Numbered from the stretch's first letter, positions 45,707 to 55,791 are shown. The stretch: DNA of 64,000 nt from Marinobacter sp. LA51 (GCF_030297175.1 NZ_AP028070.1:1736001-1800000), one strand, 5' to 3'. The notes: generated from the sequence alone by a model not told the origin. Numbers and translations: made by a program.

Positions 45707-46333
45707 ATGAATTGCTGGGAAGTACTGGGAATTGAGCCGACGGAAGACCACCAACGAATTCAGCTGGCCTACGAGCAGCAGCTGAAGTTTGCCTCGGGCG
45801 AAGAAGCTGAAAAACTGGACCGTGCGTTTCGGGAAGCCACCGGTGGCGCACCGAAGCCCGAGGCACCGCAAGCTCCGGTTGTCGATCAGGCACCGGAATC
45901 CGATCGCGCCCTGGATGCCAATGAGGGTCAGATTGTTCGCGAAGTGGTGATTCAGATCAACGCTTTGCTGAATGATTCAGGACGAAGTCGGGATGTTGGG
46001 ATCTGGAAGGCAATCCTCTGTGAACCACCCGCAGACCAGGCGCCGGTGCGGCGGGAAATTGCCCGTAAGCTTGAGCCGCAGGTTCGCCCTATGGCTGAAA
46101 ATGGTAGCTTGCCGGCACCGGTGGCTCAGTTTCTGGGAGACTGGTTCGAATGGGCCAGTCTGCAGGACATTGCCGTGCAAGCGGAAGAACCGCAAGCCGG
46201 TAGTGCGGAGACGGACGCCGAGGAAGCAGATCAGCCCCCTCAACTGGTTAACTTCTGGCCGGCGGTGATCGGCTGGATCGTTGGTCTGGCGATTCTTGCC
46301 AGTCTGTTTGGTGGCATGGGTGGAGGAGGTTAA
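45707..46333 (+). CDS. J-like membrane protein without HPD motif
   Basis: A 208-residue protein I do not recognise by name. The N-terminus (NCWEVLGIEPTEDHQRIQLAY) looks like the first helices of a J domain, but the HPD tripeptide needed to stimulate DnaK is absent. The middle is Pro/Ala/Glu rich, followed by a helical region (about 90-150), and the C-terminus is a membrane helix (FWPAVIGWIVGLAILASLFG) ending in glycines. I start at the ATG at 45707 after GGGAG; earlier ATGs at 45659 and 45677 are possible. It is convergent with the symporter gene, overlapping it by 4 bases. Confidence 0.65.
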   Translation: MNCWEVLGIEPTEDHQRIQLAYEQQLKFASGEEAEKLDRAFREATGGAPKPEAPQAPVVDQAPESDRALDANEGQIVREVVIQINALLNDSGRSRDVGIWKAILCEPPADQAPVRREIARKLEPQVRPMAENGSLPAPVAQFLGDWFEWASLQDIAVQAEEPQAGSAETDAEEADQPPQLVNFWPAVIGWIVGLAILASLFGGMGGGG

Positions 46334-47325
46334 TCCTCCGCTGTGCCGTCTAGCGAATCCATTTTGGCCCGGTAGCGCTGGGCCAGAATAGCCCCAAGAA
46401 TCACCTGGATCTGGTTGTAGCACATGATCGGCAATACGATCATTCCAAAGCCCGGATGGCCTGAGAAAAGCACTTTCGCCATCGGCAAACCAGAAGCAAG
46501 ACTCTTCTTAGACCCGCAAAACACAACCGCCGCTTCATCCTGCAGACTGAAACCGAAATGCCGTACAAGTAGCCGCGCAATAACCATGAATAGAATCAGC
46601 AGAGCGATACACAGAACAATGGTGAGGATGATCGCTTTCGCCGGCAGGTTCTGCCACAAACCACTTTCCACGGAATGTGAAAACGCCGAATAGACAATCA
46701 GCCAGATCACGCATTTGTCGTAACGCGCCATCAACCCCTCATTGCGACCCAGAAAGCCACCCAGTAAAGGTCGCAGGGCATGGCCTACAGCGAAGGGTAG
46801 AAACAGTTGCAACATGATGTCCTTGAGTGCCTCAGCAATGGAGAAATCACTGGCGCCCGAGGTGCTCACCAAAAGCAATAGCAGGAATGGCGTTAGCATC
46901 ATCCCGAACACATTGGAGGCCGCGGCGCTGCAGATGGCGGCAGGAACATTGCCCCGGGCCAGTGCCGTATAGGCGATGGAAGACGACACCGCCGAGGGCA
47001 GCACGCCCAGGTAAAGAAAGCCCAGTCCCAAATCTTTCGGCATCCAGGATGGCGCCAGGTCACTCAGGCCGTTGATCGGCAGAACCACCAGCGGGAAGAA
47101 CACAAAGGTCATCGCGGTAATAAGGATGTGCAACCGCCAGTGTGTGGCGCCCGCAACGATTTGCTCCCGTGACAGCGCGGCACCATGGAAGAAAAACAGC
47201 AGGGCAACCGCAATGGTTCCGGCCGTTGCCAATGCCTCACCAATATCGCCGGTGGCTGGCAGCGCCGAGGCAAGAACGATGGCGCCAAGTAACAATAGGG
47301 TAAAGGTGTCGATCTTGAACTTCAT
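46330..47325 (-). CDS. Bile acid:sodium symporter-family carrier (YfeH/SLC10A7-like)
   Basis: An inner-membrane carrier of 331 residues with about ten hydrophobic helices, of the PF13593-like branch of the bile acid/sodium symporter superfamily. Conserved stretches include FFFHGAALSREQI, LPSAVSSSIAYTALARGN and FCGSKKSLASGLPMAKVLF. In bacteria the substrate is usually unknown. It starts 3 bases after the GntR regulator gene, so both are one operon and the regulator probably controls it. Confidence 0.85.
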   Translation of the reverse strand: MKFKIDTFTLLLLGAIVLASALPATGDIGEALATAGTIAVALLFFFHGAALSREQIVAGATHWRLHILITAMTFVFFPLVVLPINGLSDLAPSWMPKDLGLGFLYLGVLPSAVSSSIAYTALARGNVPAAICSAAASNVFGMMLTPFLLLLLVSTSGASDFSIAEALKDIMLQLFLPFAVGHALRPLLGGFLGRNEGLMARYDKCVIWLIVYSAFSHSVESGLWQNLPAKAIILTIVLCIALLILFMVIARLLVRHFGFSLQDEAAVVFCGSKKSLASGLPMAKVLFSGHPGFGMIVLPIMCYNQIQVILGAILAQRYRAKMDSLDGTAED

Positions 47326-47328
47326 GAA

Positions 47329-48006
47329 TCAGGATTCCCGGCCTTGCAAGGCCTGAAGGCTGGGTTGAAGTAGAGCTCTGGCCAGTTGTTCTGCTTTCAC
47401 TGGGTCCCGGCGACGAACGGCGGCCAGCAACAGTTCATGGTCTTCCTGGGAGGGCTCAGGCAAATCGGCTTCAGTTTCCGTGCGCTCGATGGTCTCCCGA
47501 ATGCCATGGGAAAAGTAATCGTAGAGCTCAGAAAGGGCGGAGTTATGGGATGCCGCCACAAGGCCATGATGAAACGCTTGATCGTGTCGAACCCGATCCG
47601 CCACCGATGCACCCGCTTTGGCGCGGGCGTCCAGCGCCTCGTCCATCACACGCAAGTCCCGATCGGTCCGTCGCGTGGCTGCGAGTTTGGCGGCCTCGGT
47701 CTCGAGCATCAGGCGCACTTCCAGCTGGTCGGCGAGGTGAGTCCTGCTAATCCTTCTCAGGGTTTCGCCAGCGTCGCGGGTAGAGCGAACGTAGGTGCCA
47801 TCACCCTGGCGTGTTTCCAGTATTCCCACATGAACCAGAACCCGAACCGCTTCACGCACGGTGTTTCTGCTCACGCCCAGCGCTTCCGACAGCTCGGACT
47901 CCACCGGCAGCTTGCTGCCAAGGGGCCAGTGTTCGGATTCGATGGCTTGTCTGAGACTTTCGATGGCGGTATCAACCAGCGAGCCTTTGCGTATTTTCTC
48001 GAGCAT
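47329..48006 (-). CDS. GntR/FadR-family transcriptional regulator
   Basis: A 225-residue regulator with an N-terminal winged helix (LGSKLPVESELSEALGVSRNTVREAVRVL, about 32-60) and a C-terminal all-helical FCD ligand domain (residues about 90-215, with metal-binding-type D and H residues around DQAFHHGLV). FCD proteins often sense small carboxylates. It is transcribed with the downstream symporter gene. Two 13-base direct repeats lie just before its start codon and are likely operators for self-control. Confidence 0.9.
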   Translation of the reverse strand: MLEKIRKGSLVDTAIESLRQAIESEHWPLGSKLPVESELSEALGVSRNTVREAVRVLVHVGILETRQGDGTYVRSTRDAGETLRRISRTHLADQLEVRLMLETEAAKLAATRRTDRDLRVMDEALDARAKAGASVADRVRHDQAFHHGLVAASHNSALSELYDYFSHGIRETIERTETEADLPEPSQEDHELLLAAVRRRDPVKAEQLARALLQPSLQALQGRES

Positions 48007-48011
48007 GTGTG

Positions 48012-48047
48012 AATCATCCTATGACCAATGGCCCAATCATCCTATGA
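48012..48047 (-). promoter_or_regulatory. Paired AATCATCCTATGA direct repeats before the GntR gene
   Basis: AATCATCCTATGA occurs identically at 48012-48024 and 48035-48047, 23 bases apart, two turns of the helix. On the minus strand the AGGA in the first copy also lies 10 bases before the regulator's ATG and could act as its ribosome-binding site. They are likely binding sites of the regulator. Confidence 0.6.
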
Positions 48048-48109
48048 ATTATGTTCGACTGCAAGCCGCCGTCAATACTTGAGCGGAATACTGAGGCTAG
48101 TGGTTACGC

Positions 48110-49597
48110 TCAGGCGTTTCGGGGCGGGTCGATAAACTGGTAATCGGCGGTGTCCACTCGGCGGGTGGCCAGCCGGTAGGTGAAGGTGAATCCGGGCCAG
48201 TTCACCGTATTTTTGCCGTTGGCATCCAGATACCAGGAAGTACAGCCAGAGCTCCAGACGCTGTTCTCCAAGCCTTCCTGAACAAACGAAGAAAACCGCT
48301 CCTGCCGATCCTGTCGGACATCCATGGCCGAACCGGGGTATTTTTTCAGTGCCTCCAGGGCATCCAGGACGTAGCGAATCTGGGATTCGAGCATGAACAC
48401 AATGGAGTTGTGGGCAAGGTTGGTGTTCGGGCCATAGAGCATGAACAGGTTGGGAAAGCCGCTAATGGTCATGCCCTTGAAGGCCGACGCCCCGCCTTCC
48501 CACGCTTTGTTGAGGCTCATGCCAGCGCGACCAATAATTTTCATCGGCGCCAGAAAATCCGAAGCCTTGAATCCGGTGCCGCAAACAATGGCGTCGACCG
48601 GGTAGTGTTCACCGTCGCGGGTGACGACACCGTCAGTATCAATGTGATCGATAGGGTCGGTCACCAGTCGGACATTGGCCTGGTTGATGGCTGGATACCA
48701 ATCATTGGAAATCAGGATACGTTTGCAGCCGATCTGGTAATCGGGAATCACGTGTTGCAGTTTATCCTGATCAGTCACGTGTTTCCTGGCCTCACGACGG
48801 GCCTGGCGGGCGAAGATTTCCAACAAGCCGTTGAACTTGGTAAAGGCCAGGGCCCGGCTTTCGTTCTTCCAATAGATCAGATAACGGTAGAGGCGGTCCC
48901 AAGCCGGTACGGCACGGAAAAGTGATTGCTCCCAACGCCTGAACGGCCGGTCAGGTTTGGGAAGCACCCAGGGGGCTGAACGTTGAAACAGATTCAGGGA
49001 TTTCACTGTTTTCGCCAGTTCCGGGACAAATTGGATGGCACTGGCGCCGGTGCCAATCACCGCGACTCGTTTGTTGGAAAAGTCGTAACTGTGGTCCCAG
49101 CGGGCGGAATGAAACAGCTTTCCTGCAAACCGATCCATGCCTTCAATTCGGGGCCAGGCGGGCTGATTCAGTTGACCGGTGGCTGTGATCACCACATTGG
49201 CCGTCAGTTCCTCGCCATTGGCTAACTCAACCTTCCATTGATTGCGGGTATCGTCGAAACGGGCCTCGGTGACCGTGCAGTTGAAACGGATGTGGTTCGA
49301 CAACGCGTATTTTTCAACGCAATGCTCCATGTACCCAAGGATTTCGTGCTGGAGTCCGAATTTTCGGGTCCAGTCGTGTTTAGGTTCAAAGGAGTAGGAG
49401 TAGAAGTGGGACTGAACATCGCAGGCGGCGCCCGGGTAGGTGTTATCGCGCCAGGTGCCGCCTACACGTGAGCTTTTCTCAAGCACTGTGAAGGCGTCGA
49501 TTCCCATTTGTCTGAGTTTGATGGCCATTCCCAGCCCCCCAAAACCAGCACCAATGATGATAATGGACGGGTACGAAGCGGTATTGGATCTGGTCAT
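48110..49597 (-). CDS. Flavin-containing (Baeyer-Villiger-type) monooxygenase
   Basis: A 495-residue NADPH-dependent flavoprotein that would oxidise ketones to esters or a similar substrate. The FAD motif GAGFGGLGMAIKLR lies near 16-29, the Baeyer-Villiger fingerprint FAGKLFHSARWDH (FxGxxxHxxxW type) near 157-170, and the NADPH motif GTGASAIQFVPELA near 182-195. No ribosome-binding site is obvious at 49597. It lies 104 bases upstream of the GntR gene, on the same strand, but the presumed operators between them suggest separate control. Confidence 0.9.
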   Translation of the reverse strand: MTRSNTASYPSIIIIGAGFGGLGMAIKLRQMGIDAFTVLEKSSRVGGTWRDNTYPGAACDVQSHFYSYSFEPKHDWTRKFGLQHEILGYMEHCVEKYALSNHIRFNCTVTEARFDDTRNQWKVELANGEELTANVVITATGQLNQPAWPRIEGMDRFAGKLFHSARWDHSYDFSNKRVAVIGTGASAIQFVPELAKTVKSLNLFQRSAPWVLPKPDRPFRRWEQSLFRAVPAWDRLYRYLIYWKNESRALAFTKFNGLLEIFARQARREARKHVTDQDKLQHVIPDYQIGCKRILISNDWYPAINQANVRLVTDPIDHIDTDGVVTRDGEHYPVDAIVCGTGFKASDFLAPMKIIGRAGMSLNKAWEGGASAFKGMTISGFPNLFMLYGPNTNLAHNSIVFMLESQIRYVLDALEALKKYPGSAMDVRQDRQERFSSFVQEGLENSVWSSGCTSWYLDANGKNTVNWPGFTFTYRLATRRVDTADYQFIDPPRNA

Positions 49598-49745
49598 GAA
49601 TGGGGCCCGATACGTTTATTGTTTGAGTTGTTTGACTTCGAGTATACGGGGCTGTTCAAGTTGGTTGGATGACTTCTTTTACCAGCGGGGGTAGTCAGAT
49701 CGACCAATGGGGAATGATCGGCAGTCATTTCGGGGAGAGATTGCT

Positions 49746-49778
49746 GGCAGCCTTTTTTGGAAAGGGGAAAAGGCCGCC
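49746..49778. terminator. Possible hairpin between yebG and the monooxygenase
   Basis: GGCAGCCTTTT (49746-49756) pairs with AAAAGGCCGCC (49768-49778), an 11-base stem with one G-U pair. No clean T-run follows on the minus strand after yebG, so it may be only a weak terminator. Confidence 0.35.
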
Positions 49779-49787
49779 GTTTGCTTT

Positions 49788-50063
49788 TTAGTCCTGTTCG
49801 TTCGCGTTCAGCAGTTCCGGCTTTTTCAGGGCCTTCTGAAACAAATCGCGCTCTTCGGCAATGGCCATGGCACATTGCTCTGCCTGATCATCGCTCAAAC
49901 CTTCAACTTTCCGGCTTAGAAATACCTGTATTTCTTCCGCCAGCTCCAAAATCTTATCCCGAGCATCTGCATCGGCTTTAGACGTAAAGAGCATGGTGTC
50001 AGGATGTTTAAGCGCCATATCAAGGCCGTCCCTCTCGGAAAAATAGACTGCTTGTACCGCCAT
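49788..50063 (-). CDS. yebG: YebG-like LexA-regulated small protein
   Basis: A 91-residue protein from the ATG at 50063, starting MAVQAVYFSERDG, with the family core LFTSKADADARDKILELAEEIQVFL. E. coli YebG is a small SOS-induced, DNA-associated protein of unclear role. A LexA box lies 29 bases upstream of the start, matching the family's control. A longer reading to 50135 would cross that box and is rejected. Confidence 0.85.
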   Translation of the reverse strand: MAVQAVYFSERDGLDMALKHPDTMLFTSKADADARDKILELAEEIQVFLSRKVEGLSDDQAEQCAMAIAEERDLFQKALKKPELLNANEQD

Positions 50064-50091
50064 GGTCACTCCTCGCAGTGAATGCGTGATA

Positions 50092-50107
50092 CTGTATAAA
50101 AAGACAG
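50092..50107 (-). promoter_or_regulatory. LexA (SOS) box of yebG
   Basis: CTGTATAAAAAGACAG has the CTGT-N8-ACAG consensus with an A/T-rich spacer and sits in the yebG promoter region. It gives a native example of the LexA site in this genome, useful for judging the similar palindrome at 18687-18702. Confidence 0.85.
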
Positions 50108-50290
50108 TGTAACGGAAGTGGGCCGGTCGCGACAATAAAGTTTTCGGTTGAACCCTCTATTTATCGGTTACAAAAACTCACATCCCGTTCTAGAGTTAAA
50201 ACGTAGAGTCCACTGTTGAATTTGGTATTGGGCGGGGGCCCGGCGACTTATGGTTTTGGCGTGTATTGTGTTCAGTGAAGTGAAGCTTTG

Positions 50291-51829
50291 ATGACCAAAT
50301 CGAGCAAATTATGGTGGGCTGTAGTCGCTCTTATCGCAGGGATCGGCCTTAGCCTTGTATTGGGCCGCACTTTGTACACCGAAGAAACCCGCGCCATTGA
50401 CCAGGAATTTGAGGCCGACATCGCCCAGTTGTCGGCGGTGTTCGAACGTGAAGTTGTGCTCAACCTTGAGATCCTGAATGCGCTCAAGGATGCAGTTGCC
50501 GTCCTGCCCGAGATGACGTCCCAGCGCTTTGCAGTACTCACGCGCAGAATTCTTGAGCGCTCGCCTGCGATTCAGGCCTTTGCCTGGGCGCCACTGGTTC
50601 TGCGCGCTGATGTGCCCGCATTTACGCTTCGCCAGCGTGATGAATTCGTCAACTTTGTGATCATGGAAGTCGCTGGAACCGGCCTTCGGCAGGCACAGGA
50701 GCGGCCCTGGTACGTTCCGGTTCAGTTCATTGAACCCTTGTCTGAAAATCGTTCCGCCCTGGGTTATGACCTTGCCAGCGAAACCTTACGTTTGTCCGCG
50801 CTACTAGCGGCCAGGGATTCCGGCAATATTGCTGCCACTGCCGGTATTCGCCTGGTGCAGGAACCGGATAACCAGAAAGGATTTCTGGTGTTTGCACCGC
50901 TATATCGGGAGCCAAACGACATTGGCGCGTTCAATGACGGCGTGCAGCACTACGGATTTATCAACGGTGTCTTCCGGGTTGGCGAGCTGGTGAATCAGGC
51001 GATCGGTGAAGAGCTGCACGAGGACATCCTGTTTGAAGTCTATGATCGCTCGGGCTCCGATAAGGTTTTGCTTTTCAGTACCGAAAACTCGGCGGATCAA
51101 AACTGGCATTCAGAGGGTAGGTACGAATCACCGGTGTTTGATATTGCCGGTCGCCAGTGGGTAGTAGAGGCAGTGCCGTCCATCAACTTTTATGAAAGCA
51201 GGCGAGGTGCCTTTCCATTTTTCGTCAGCTCGGTGGGTATCGTGCTATCGGGGCTGGTCTTCGGGTATGTCCTGCTGAGCGATCGCAGGAACACTGAGCT
51301 TCGCGAGGCCAAGGCGAAGCTGGAGAAAATTTCCCTTACGGATTCATTGACCGGGCTTGCCAATCGTCGACAGTTTGACGCGTACCTGGAACGGGAGTAT
51401 CGCCGGGCTGTAAGGCAGGGAACGGCGCTGACACTCGTGATGCTGGATATCGACCAGTTCAAGGAATACAACGATCACTACGGACACCCGGCCGGCGATG
51501 CCTGTTTGAAGCAGGTGGCGGATGCGCTAGGCAACGTCGTGCATCGGCCGGCGGATCTGGCTGCGCGTTACGGTGGGGAAGAGTTTGCCCTTGTACTGCC
51601 GGATACCGCTGATGGTACCGAGGTTGCCGAGACGTGTCGCCAGGCAATTGAAGCGCTGAAAATCCCTCACGATGCCTCAACGGTGGCCGAGGTGGTGACC
51701 GTCAGCGTGGGCATCGCGGTGTTAACCCCGCAGACCTGGCATCAGAACCTGACCGACCTGCTGCACCGCGCCGATGAGGCACTTTACGAGGCCAAGGAGT
51801 CCGGTCGAAACCAGGTGTGCCGGGCGTAA
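50291..51829 (+). CDS. CHASE-domain diguanylate cyclase (GGDEF)
   Basis: A membrane protein of 512 residues that makes cyclic di-GMP. A first membrane helix ([18 protein letters not shown]) and a second near 310-330 enclose an extracellular CHASE-type ligand domain (with [21 protein letters not shown] and [10 protein letters not shown] near the middle). The C-terminal GGDEF domain has the active-site RYGGEEF and an inhibitory RxxD site (RPAD) five residues before it, so product inhibition is expected. The ATG at 50291 follows a TTG at 50288 that is also in frame. It stands alone; no EAL domain. Confidence 0.93.
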   Translation: MTKSSKLWWAVVALIAGIGLSLVLGRTLYTEETRAIDQEFEADIAQLSAVFEREVVLNLEILNALKDAVAVLPEMTSQRFAVLTRRILERSPAIQAFAWAPLVLRADVPAFTLRQRDEFVNFVIMEVAGTGLRQAQERPWYVPVQFIEPLSENRSALGYDLASETLRLSALLAARDSGNIAATAGIRLVQEPDNQKGFLVFAPLYREPNDIGAFNDGVQHYGFINGVFRVGELVNQAIGEELHEDILFEVYDRSGSDKVLLFSTENSADQNWHSEGRYESPVFDIAGRQWVVEAVPSINFYESRRGAFPFFVSSVGIVLSGLVFGYVLLSDRRNTELREAKAKLEKISLTDSLTGLANRRQFDAYLEREYRRAVRQGTALTLVMLDIDQFKEYNDHYGHPAGDACLKQVADALGNVVHRPADLAARYGGEEFALVLPDTADGTEVAETCRQAIEALKIPHDASTVAEVVTVSVGIAVLTPQTWHQNLTDLLHRADEALYEAKESGRNQVCRA

Positions 51830-51830
51830 C

Positions 51831-52799
51831 TCAGTAACGCAGCAGTGCCGAACCCCAGGTGAATCCCCCGCCAAAGGCTTCCAGCAGCAGGACCTCATTA
51901 CGCTGAATGCGTCCATCGCGAACCGCAACGTCAAGAGCGAGCGGAATGGAGGCGGCGGAGGTGTTGCCGTGTTCGTGGACGGTCACCACCACGCGATCCA
52001 TCGACATGTTGAGCTTCTTCGCAGTCGCCGAGATGATTCTGAGATTGGCCTGATGGGGCACCAGCCAGTCGACGTCGGATTTCTGCATCTGATTGGCGTT
52101 AAGGGTTTCGTCGACGATCTTCCCGAGGGTGTTGACGGCTACCTTGAAGACTTCGTTGCCCTTCATTTCCACAAAGGCCTTACCGGCTTTCACCTGGTCG
52201 TAGCCGTCGGCAATGCCGCAGGGCACATGGAGCAGGTCTTCGTATTGTCCGTCGGCGTGGATATGGGTGGACAGAATGCCGGTTTCCTCATTGGCCTCCA
52301 GCACCACTGCCCCGGCGCCATCGCCGAACAGAACGCAGGTGCCGCGGTCTTCCCAGTTGATAATGCGTGAGAACACCTCGGCGCCAATCACCAGGGCTTT
52401 TTTACTGGTTCCGCTCTTGATGAACTTTTCCGCGGTAGCCAACGCATAGACAAAGCCACTGCATACCGCCTGGATGTCAAAGGCAGGGCAGCCATGGATG
52501 CCGAGGCGCGCCTGCAGGATACAAGCGCAGCTTGGGAAAATTTTGTCGGGCGTCGAGGTGGCAAAGACGATCAGATCGATATCGCCAGGCTCAATGCCGG
52601 CGGCTTCAATTGCGCGACGGGCGGCAGGCTCGGCCAGATCAACAGTGGTCTGACCTTCCACGGCAATGTGTCGACGTTCAATGCCGGTGCGTTCCCGAAT
52701 CCATTGGTCGGTGGTATCGACCATCTTTTCGAGGTCCTGATTAGTAACGATATTCTCAGGCAGGTAAGAACCAGTGCCGGCAATTCGTGCAAACGTCAT
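51831..52799 (-). CDS. fabH: 3-oxoacyl-ACP synthase III (FabH)
   Basis: FabH condenses acetyl-CoA with malonyl-ACP to start fatty acid synthesis. The 322-residue protein has the catalytic triad C113 ([10 protein letters not shown]), H249 ([10 protein letters not shown]) and N279 (EHGNTSAAS). It is not beside fabD/fabG/acpP, so it may be a second copy or one serving a branched-chain or special acyl starter, which is a guess. It is convergent with the diguanylate cyclase, ending one base apart. Confidence 0.9.
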   Translation of the reverse strand: MTFARIAGTGSYLPENIVTNQDLEKMVDTTDQWIRERTGIERRHIAVEGQTTVDLAEPAARRAIEAAGIEPGDIDLIVFATSTPDKIFPSCACILQARLGIHGCPAFDIQAVCSGFVYALATAEKFIKSGTSKKALVIGAEVFSRIINWEDRGTCVLFGDGAGAVVLEANEETGILSTHIHADGQYEDLLHVPCGIADGYDQVKAGKAFVEMKGNEVFKVAVNTLGKIVDETLNANQMQKSDVDWLVPHQANLRIISATAKKLNMSMDRVVVTVHEHGNTSAASIPLALDVAVRDGRIQRNEVLLLEAFGGGFTWGSALLRY

Positions 52800-52962
52800 T
52801 CGTGCGTGTCCCGAGCTATGGCTGTGTTTCGTAAACCCATGCTATACCCACCAAGCACAGAGCGTTATTAGCGATTTGTCAAAGGCCCCCCGAAAATGGC
52901 AGCCTCAGCTATTATAAAGAAGCCACCGAACCAAACTCAGAATCGGAGAGGAGAGCACCGTT

Positions 52963-53214
52963 ATGGGAATTTCCAGTCACGAGCTTCACGAAGAGTTTCC
53001 TCAGTACAGCGATCTGATTGATCAGTTGAAAACCAATGACCCCAAGTTCGGGGACAAGTTCAAGCAATACTCAGAGCTGGACCAGGAAATAGAGGGGCTG
53101 GAAAGGCGTGATGCGCCAATTGGAGATGACAAGCTCCATCGTTTGAAGCAAAAACGGGCACACCTGAAAGACCAGATTTACCAGACTTTGGTGCAAAATG
53201 GACACGCCTCCTGA
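52963..53214 (+). CDS. YdcH-family (DUF465) small protein
   Basis: An 83-residue helical protein, MGISSHELHEEFPQYSDL..., matching the DUF465/YdcH family with the conserved LDQEIEGLERRD and LKQKRAHLKDQIY. The family's function is unknown. A GAGGAG-like site precedes the ATG at 52963, and a strong terminator follows 25 bases after the stop, so the gene is monocistronic. Confidence 0.88.
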   Translation: MGISSHELHEEFPQYSDLIDQLKTNDPKFGDKFKQYSELDQEIEGLERRDAPIGDDKLHRLKQKRAHLKDQIYQTLVQNGHAS

Positions 53215-53238
53215 GGAATACTCACGAACTGTGCAAGG

Positions 53239-53265
53239 CCGGGCCATTTCAGGCCCGGTTTTTTT
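53239..53265 (+). terminator. Rho-independent terminator of the YdcH-family gene
   Basis: CCGGGCC (53239-53245) and GGCCCGG (53252-53258) form a 7-base G/C stem with a 6-base loop, followed by seven T residues. Confidence 0.95.
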
Positions 53266-53319
53266 CATTAAATTGCGGTAAAACGGCCGTAAAACGGCTC
53301 TGATAAGTGTTTCCAAGTA

Positions 53320-53360
53320 TTCAGACTGTAATGTCAAGTCATTAGAATAGGTGCCTATTC
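53320..53360 (+). promoter_or_regulatory. Candidate promoter with palindrome GAATAGGTGCCTATTC
   Basis: TTCAGA (53320-53325) and TAGAAT (53343-53348) are 17 bases apart. A perfect palindrome GAATAGG-TG-CCTATTC (53345-53360) overlaps the -10 box and start region, so it may be a repressor site for the DUF1127-like gene. The OxyR pattern was checked and its spacing does not fit. Confidence 0.4.
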
Positions 53361-53412
53361 AAATAGGGTTTCGAATTCCGGAACTCATGACTACTGAAAC
53401 TGGAGATACGAT

Positions 53413-53565
53413 ATGAAAAGAGCTGCTTCTTTCTACAAAGGCTGGCGCATGAAACGCAACTTCGTGCACCTGGTGATGACCACTGATCGTCGCCTGTTGA
53501 ATGACGTTGGCTTCTCGCCTGACGTGGTTCATCAAAAGTTGAGCACACCTTTCTGGAAGTTTTAA
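53413..53565 (+). CDS. Small DUF1127-like protein
   Basis: A 50-residue basic protein (MKRAASFYKGWRMKRNFVHL...) whose LMTTDRRLLNDVGFSPD-like part resembles the C-terminal half of DUF1127/YjiS proteins. It is too short for most gene callers. A palindromic promoter region lies upstream and a 7-base hairpin (53553-53575) overlaps its stop. DUF1127 proteins are often phosphate- or growth-phase-regulated. Confidence 0.7.
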   Translation: MKRAASFYKGWRMKRNFVHLVMTTDRRLLNDVGFSPDVVHQKLSTPFWKF

Positions 53566-53663
53566 TGTCTTCCAGACATGCCCGGGGTAGTAGTAATCTG
53601 GCCGTTTGACCCTCGGCTGGCCCCGGGCAATTCATGCCTTCCTTCGATTGATAAAAACTTTTC

Positions 53664-55664
53664 CTAGCGAACCCTGAACCGGCGCACCAGAACATCCAGA
53701 TCGTCTGCCATTGAGGCCAGCGATTTGCTGGACTGGTTCACATGCCCAATGTCTTCGGCAAGCTTGTCGATAGCCCCGCTACTTGCTTCTACGTTTTGTG
53801 TCATCTCCGCCGCAGTGGCCCGTTGCTGCTCCGTTGCACTGGCGATTTGCGTAGTCATTTCGACGATACGGTGAACGGCGGAAAGAATATTCGATAGGGC
53901 AGTCCCGGATTTACCGGCTTCAGTGGTGGCTTCACCGGCCATCTGCTTGGCCCGGCTCATGTCTACAACCGCCCCGGCGGCACCTTCCTGAAGGTTGGAA
54001 ACAATGCGCTCAATGTCGACCGTTGAGTCCTGTACCCGTTTCGCCAATCCGCGCACCTCATCCGCGACCACGGCAAAGCCGCGACCTGCTTCACCGGCAC
54101 GGGCAGCCTCAATGGCGGCATTCAGCGCCAACAGGTTGGTCTGTTCCGCGATATTCTGAATCACCTCAAGAACGCTACCGATTTCTGCTGATTCGATTTC
54201 CAGGCGCTGGATTCGATTCGAACCTTCCTCCACCTGGTGCGCCAGATCCGACACCGCCTTGATGGCTGTTGTCACTGTCTGTTGTCCGTTTTCGGCCAGA
54301 GAGGCTGCCTGTCGTGCAGACTCATCGGTATCGTTGGTGTTGGAGGCGATCTCCTCCGAGGTGGAGACCATCTCCTGCATGGCGGCAGACACCTGAGTGA
54401 TCTGATCCCGCTGTTGCTCGGAGTTGGCGGTGGTGCGGTTCGTAATCCCCGACAGTGATTCCGATTCGGTTGTCAGCTGGTGCGAGGAAGTCACAATCTT
54501 GCTGATGGTGTCTTCGAGGGTTTCAAGGAAGGAGTTAACCGCGCCAATGAAATCGCCGACTTCGTCGGGTCGGCCCTTCGTCAGTCGGGTAGAGACATCG
54601 CCGTTATTGGCACTGATCGCTTCCAGATAATCCAGGATTTCCCGTCGTGCCCGCTTTACACTGGAGCCCATCAACCGGCTCATAAGAACGGCAACAATCA
54701 AGCCGAGCACGACGGATACGGTGAATGCGGCAATAGTGAACTGCAAAGCCTTGTCGGTCTCTGCACTGGCATCATCGGCTACCGCTTCAAGCGCTCCAAA
54801 AACGTTGTTCTCAAGCTCCCGAGCCATCGCGGCGATCTCAGGTCCGAGGGTATCCAGCTTTTGGGTCTTTACCTGAATAGCAGTATTCTGTTGAACCAGA
54901 AGTTTTTCGACCCCGGCCTGGTAACTTGCCAATTCCTCGACTGCGGTGTCGAAGTAGTCCTTGACGAATCCGGGCACATCCGACTCGTCGATCAGCCCGA
55001 GAGCGTCCTGGAGATCTTCAATAGCATAACCGAGGGATTTCTTGGAGGACTCATCACCATCAGCAAAATAGCGCTGGGCGGACATGCGCATGATCAGCGT
55101 ATCGCTGATAAGTTGCTCGAGCACAGCCCTTAAACGGCTATCCGGGCTTCGGTTGGCAACGCCGTCCAGTGCGCGCCGGAGGGCCTTTGAGGCATTCGGG
55201 CCGTGCACATCCAGTTCTTCCCGGATGATCGACAGCACCTGTTTCTTGGCTGGCACAAGTTCGTTCTTGAACGCCGCTGCGTATTGTCGGGTGGCACTCT
55301 CGATGTCGTCCACGAGTTGGGCGCGCTCGGGATCCCCAATGTCCTCCTGGGCACTCGCCATGCTTTCTTCAAACTCGTTTTCCAACTCGGCGAACGACGA
55401 CAGAAGCTCTTCGTTGCCAGTGGAGTAGTAGTCAAAGACCCGAAGTCGCATTCGGTAAAGGTTGATCAGCGCATCTGTGGCTGTGGCCGTATCGGGCGCC
55501 AGGTCCCGAGCTACGGTATTCATGCGATCATCAAGCGTTTGAAATTCGCGAACACTGTAAAAAGTGACGAACGCAAAAAGCAGCAGGATGAAGACCGGGG
55601 CAATCAGAAGTTTTCCAGGTACACCCAGTTTCCGCTCAATAGATTCCAGCGCAGAGGCAGCCAT
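53664..55664 (-). CDS. Methyl-accepting chemotaxis protein
   Basis: A chemoreceptor of 666 residues. A membrane helix near 19-38 ([18 protein letters not shown]) and another near 310-330 enclose a large helical periplasmic domain of about 270 residues, with two four-helix-bundle-like halves. A HAMP-type linker with [20 protein letters not shown] follows and then the signalling domain with the tip [20 protein letters not shown]. No C-terminal CheR-docking pentapeptide is seen (it ends FRVR). It stands alone between other units; its ligand is unknown. Confidence 0.93.
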   Translation of the reverse strand: MAASALESIERKLGVPGKLLIAPVFILLLFAFVTFYSVREFQTLDDRMNTVARDLAPDTATATDALINLYRMRLRVFDYYSTGNEELLSSFAELENEFEESMASAQEDIGDPERAQLVDDIESATRQYAAAFKNELVPAKKQVLSIIREELDVHGPNASKALRRALDGVANRSPDSRLRAVLEQLISDTLIMRMSAQRYFADGDESSKKSLGYAIEDLQDALGLIDESDVPGFVKDYFDTAVEELASYQAGVEKLLVQQNTAIQVKTQKLDTLGPEIAAMARELENNVFGALEAVADDASAETDKALQFTIAAFTVSVVLGLIVAVLMSRLMGSSVKRARREILDYLEAISANNGDVSTRLTKGRPDEVGDFIGAVNSFLETLEDTISKIVTSSHQLTTESESLSGITNRTTANSEQQRDQITQVSAAMQEMVSTSEEIASNTNDTDESARQAASLAENGQQTVTTAIKAVSDLAHQVEEGSNRIQRLEIESAEIGSVLEVIQNIAEQTNLLALNAAIEAARAGEAGRGFAVVADEVRGLAKRVQDSTVDIERIVSNLQEGAAGAVVDMSRAKQMAGEATTEAGKSGTALSNILSAVHRIVEMTTQIASATEQQRATAAEMTQNVEASSGAIDKLAEDIGHVNQSSKSLASMADDLDVLVRRFRVR

Positions 55665-55791
55665 TTTTTACCTTCTAGTTGTTCTAACGATGACTAATGT
55701 AACGGCCGATTAGAACCAAACTGAAGGAGATAGGCCAGATAAATCGTCAGCCTCAAGTGCTACCTCTTTAAGCCAGAACAAACGAACATCG

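Noticed and set aside
53345..53366. OxyR-type site (ATAG/CTAT repeats)
   Set aside because: Spacing between the ATAG and CTAT blocks is not the 11-base period OxyR needs.
53579..53629. Nine-base inverted repeat after the DUF1127-like gene as a terminator
   Set aside because: The arms are 33 bases apart and no T-run follows, so a simple terminator is unlikely.
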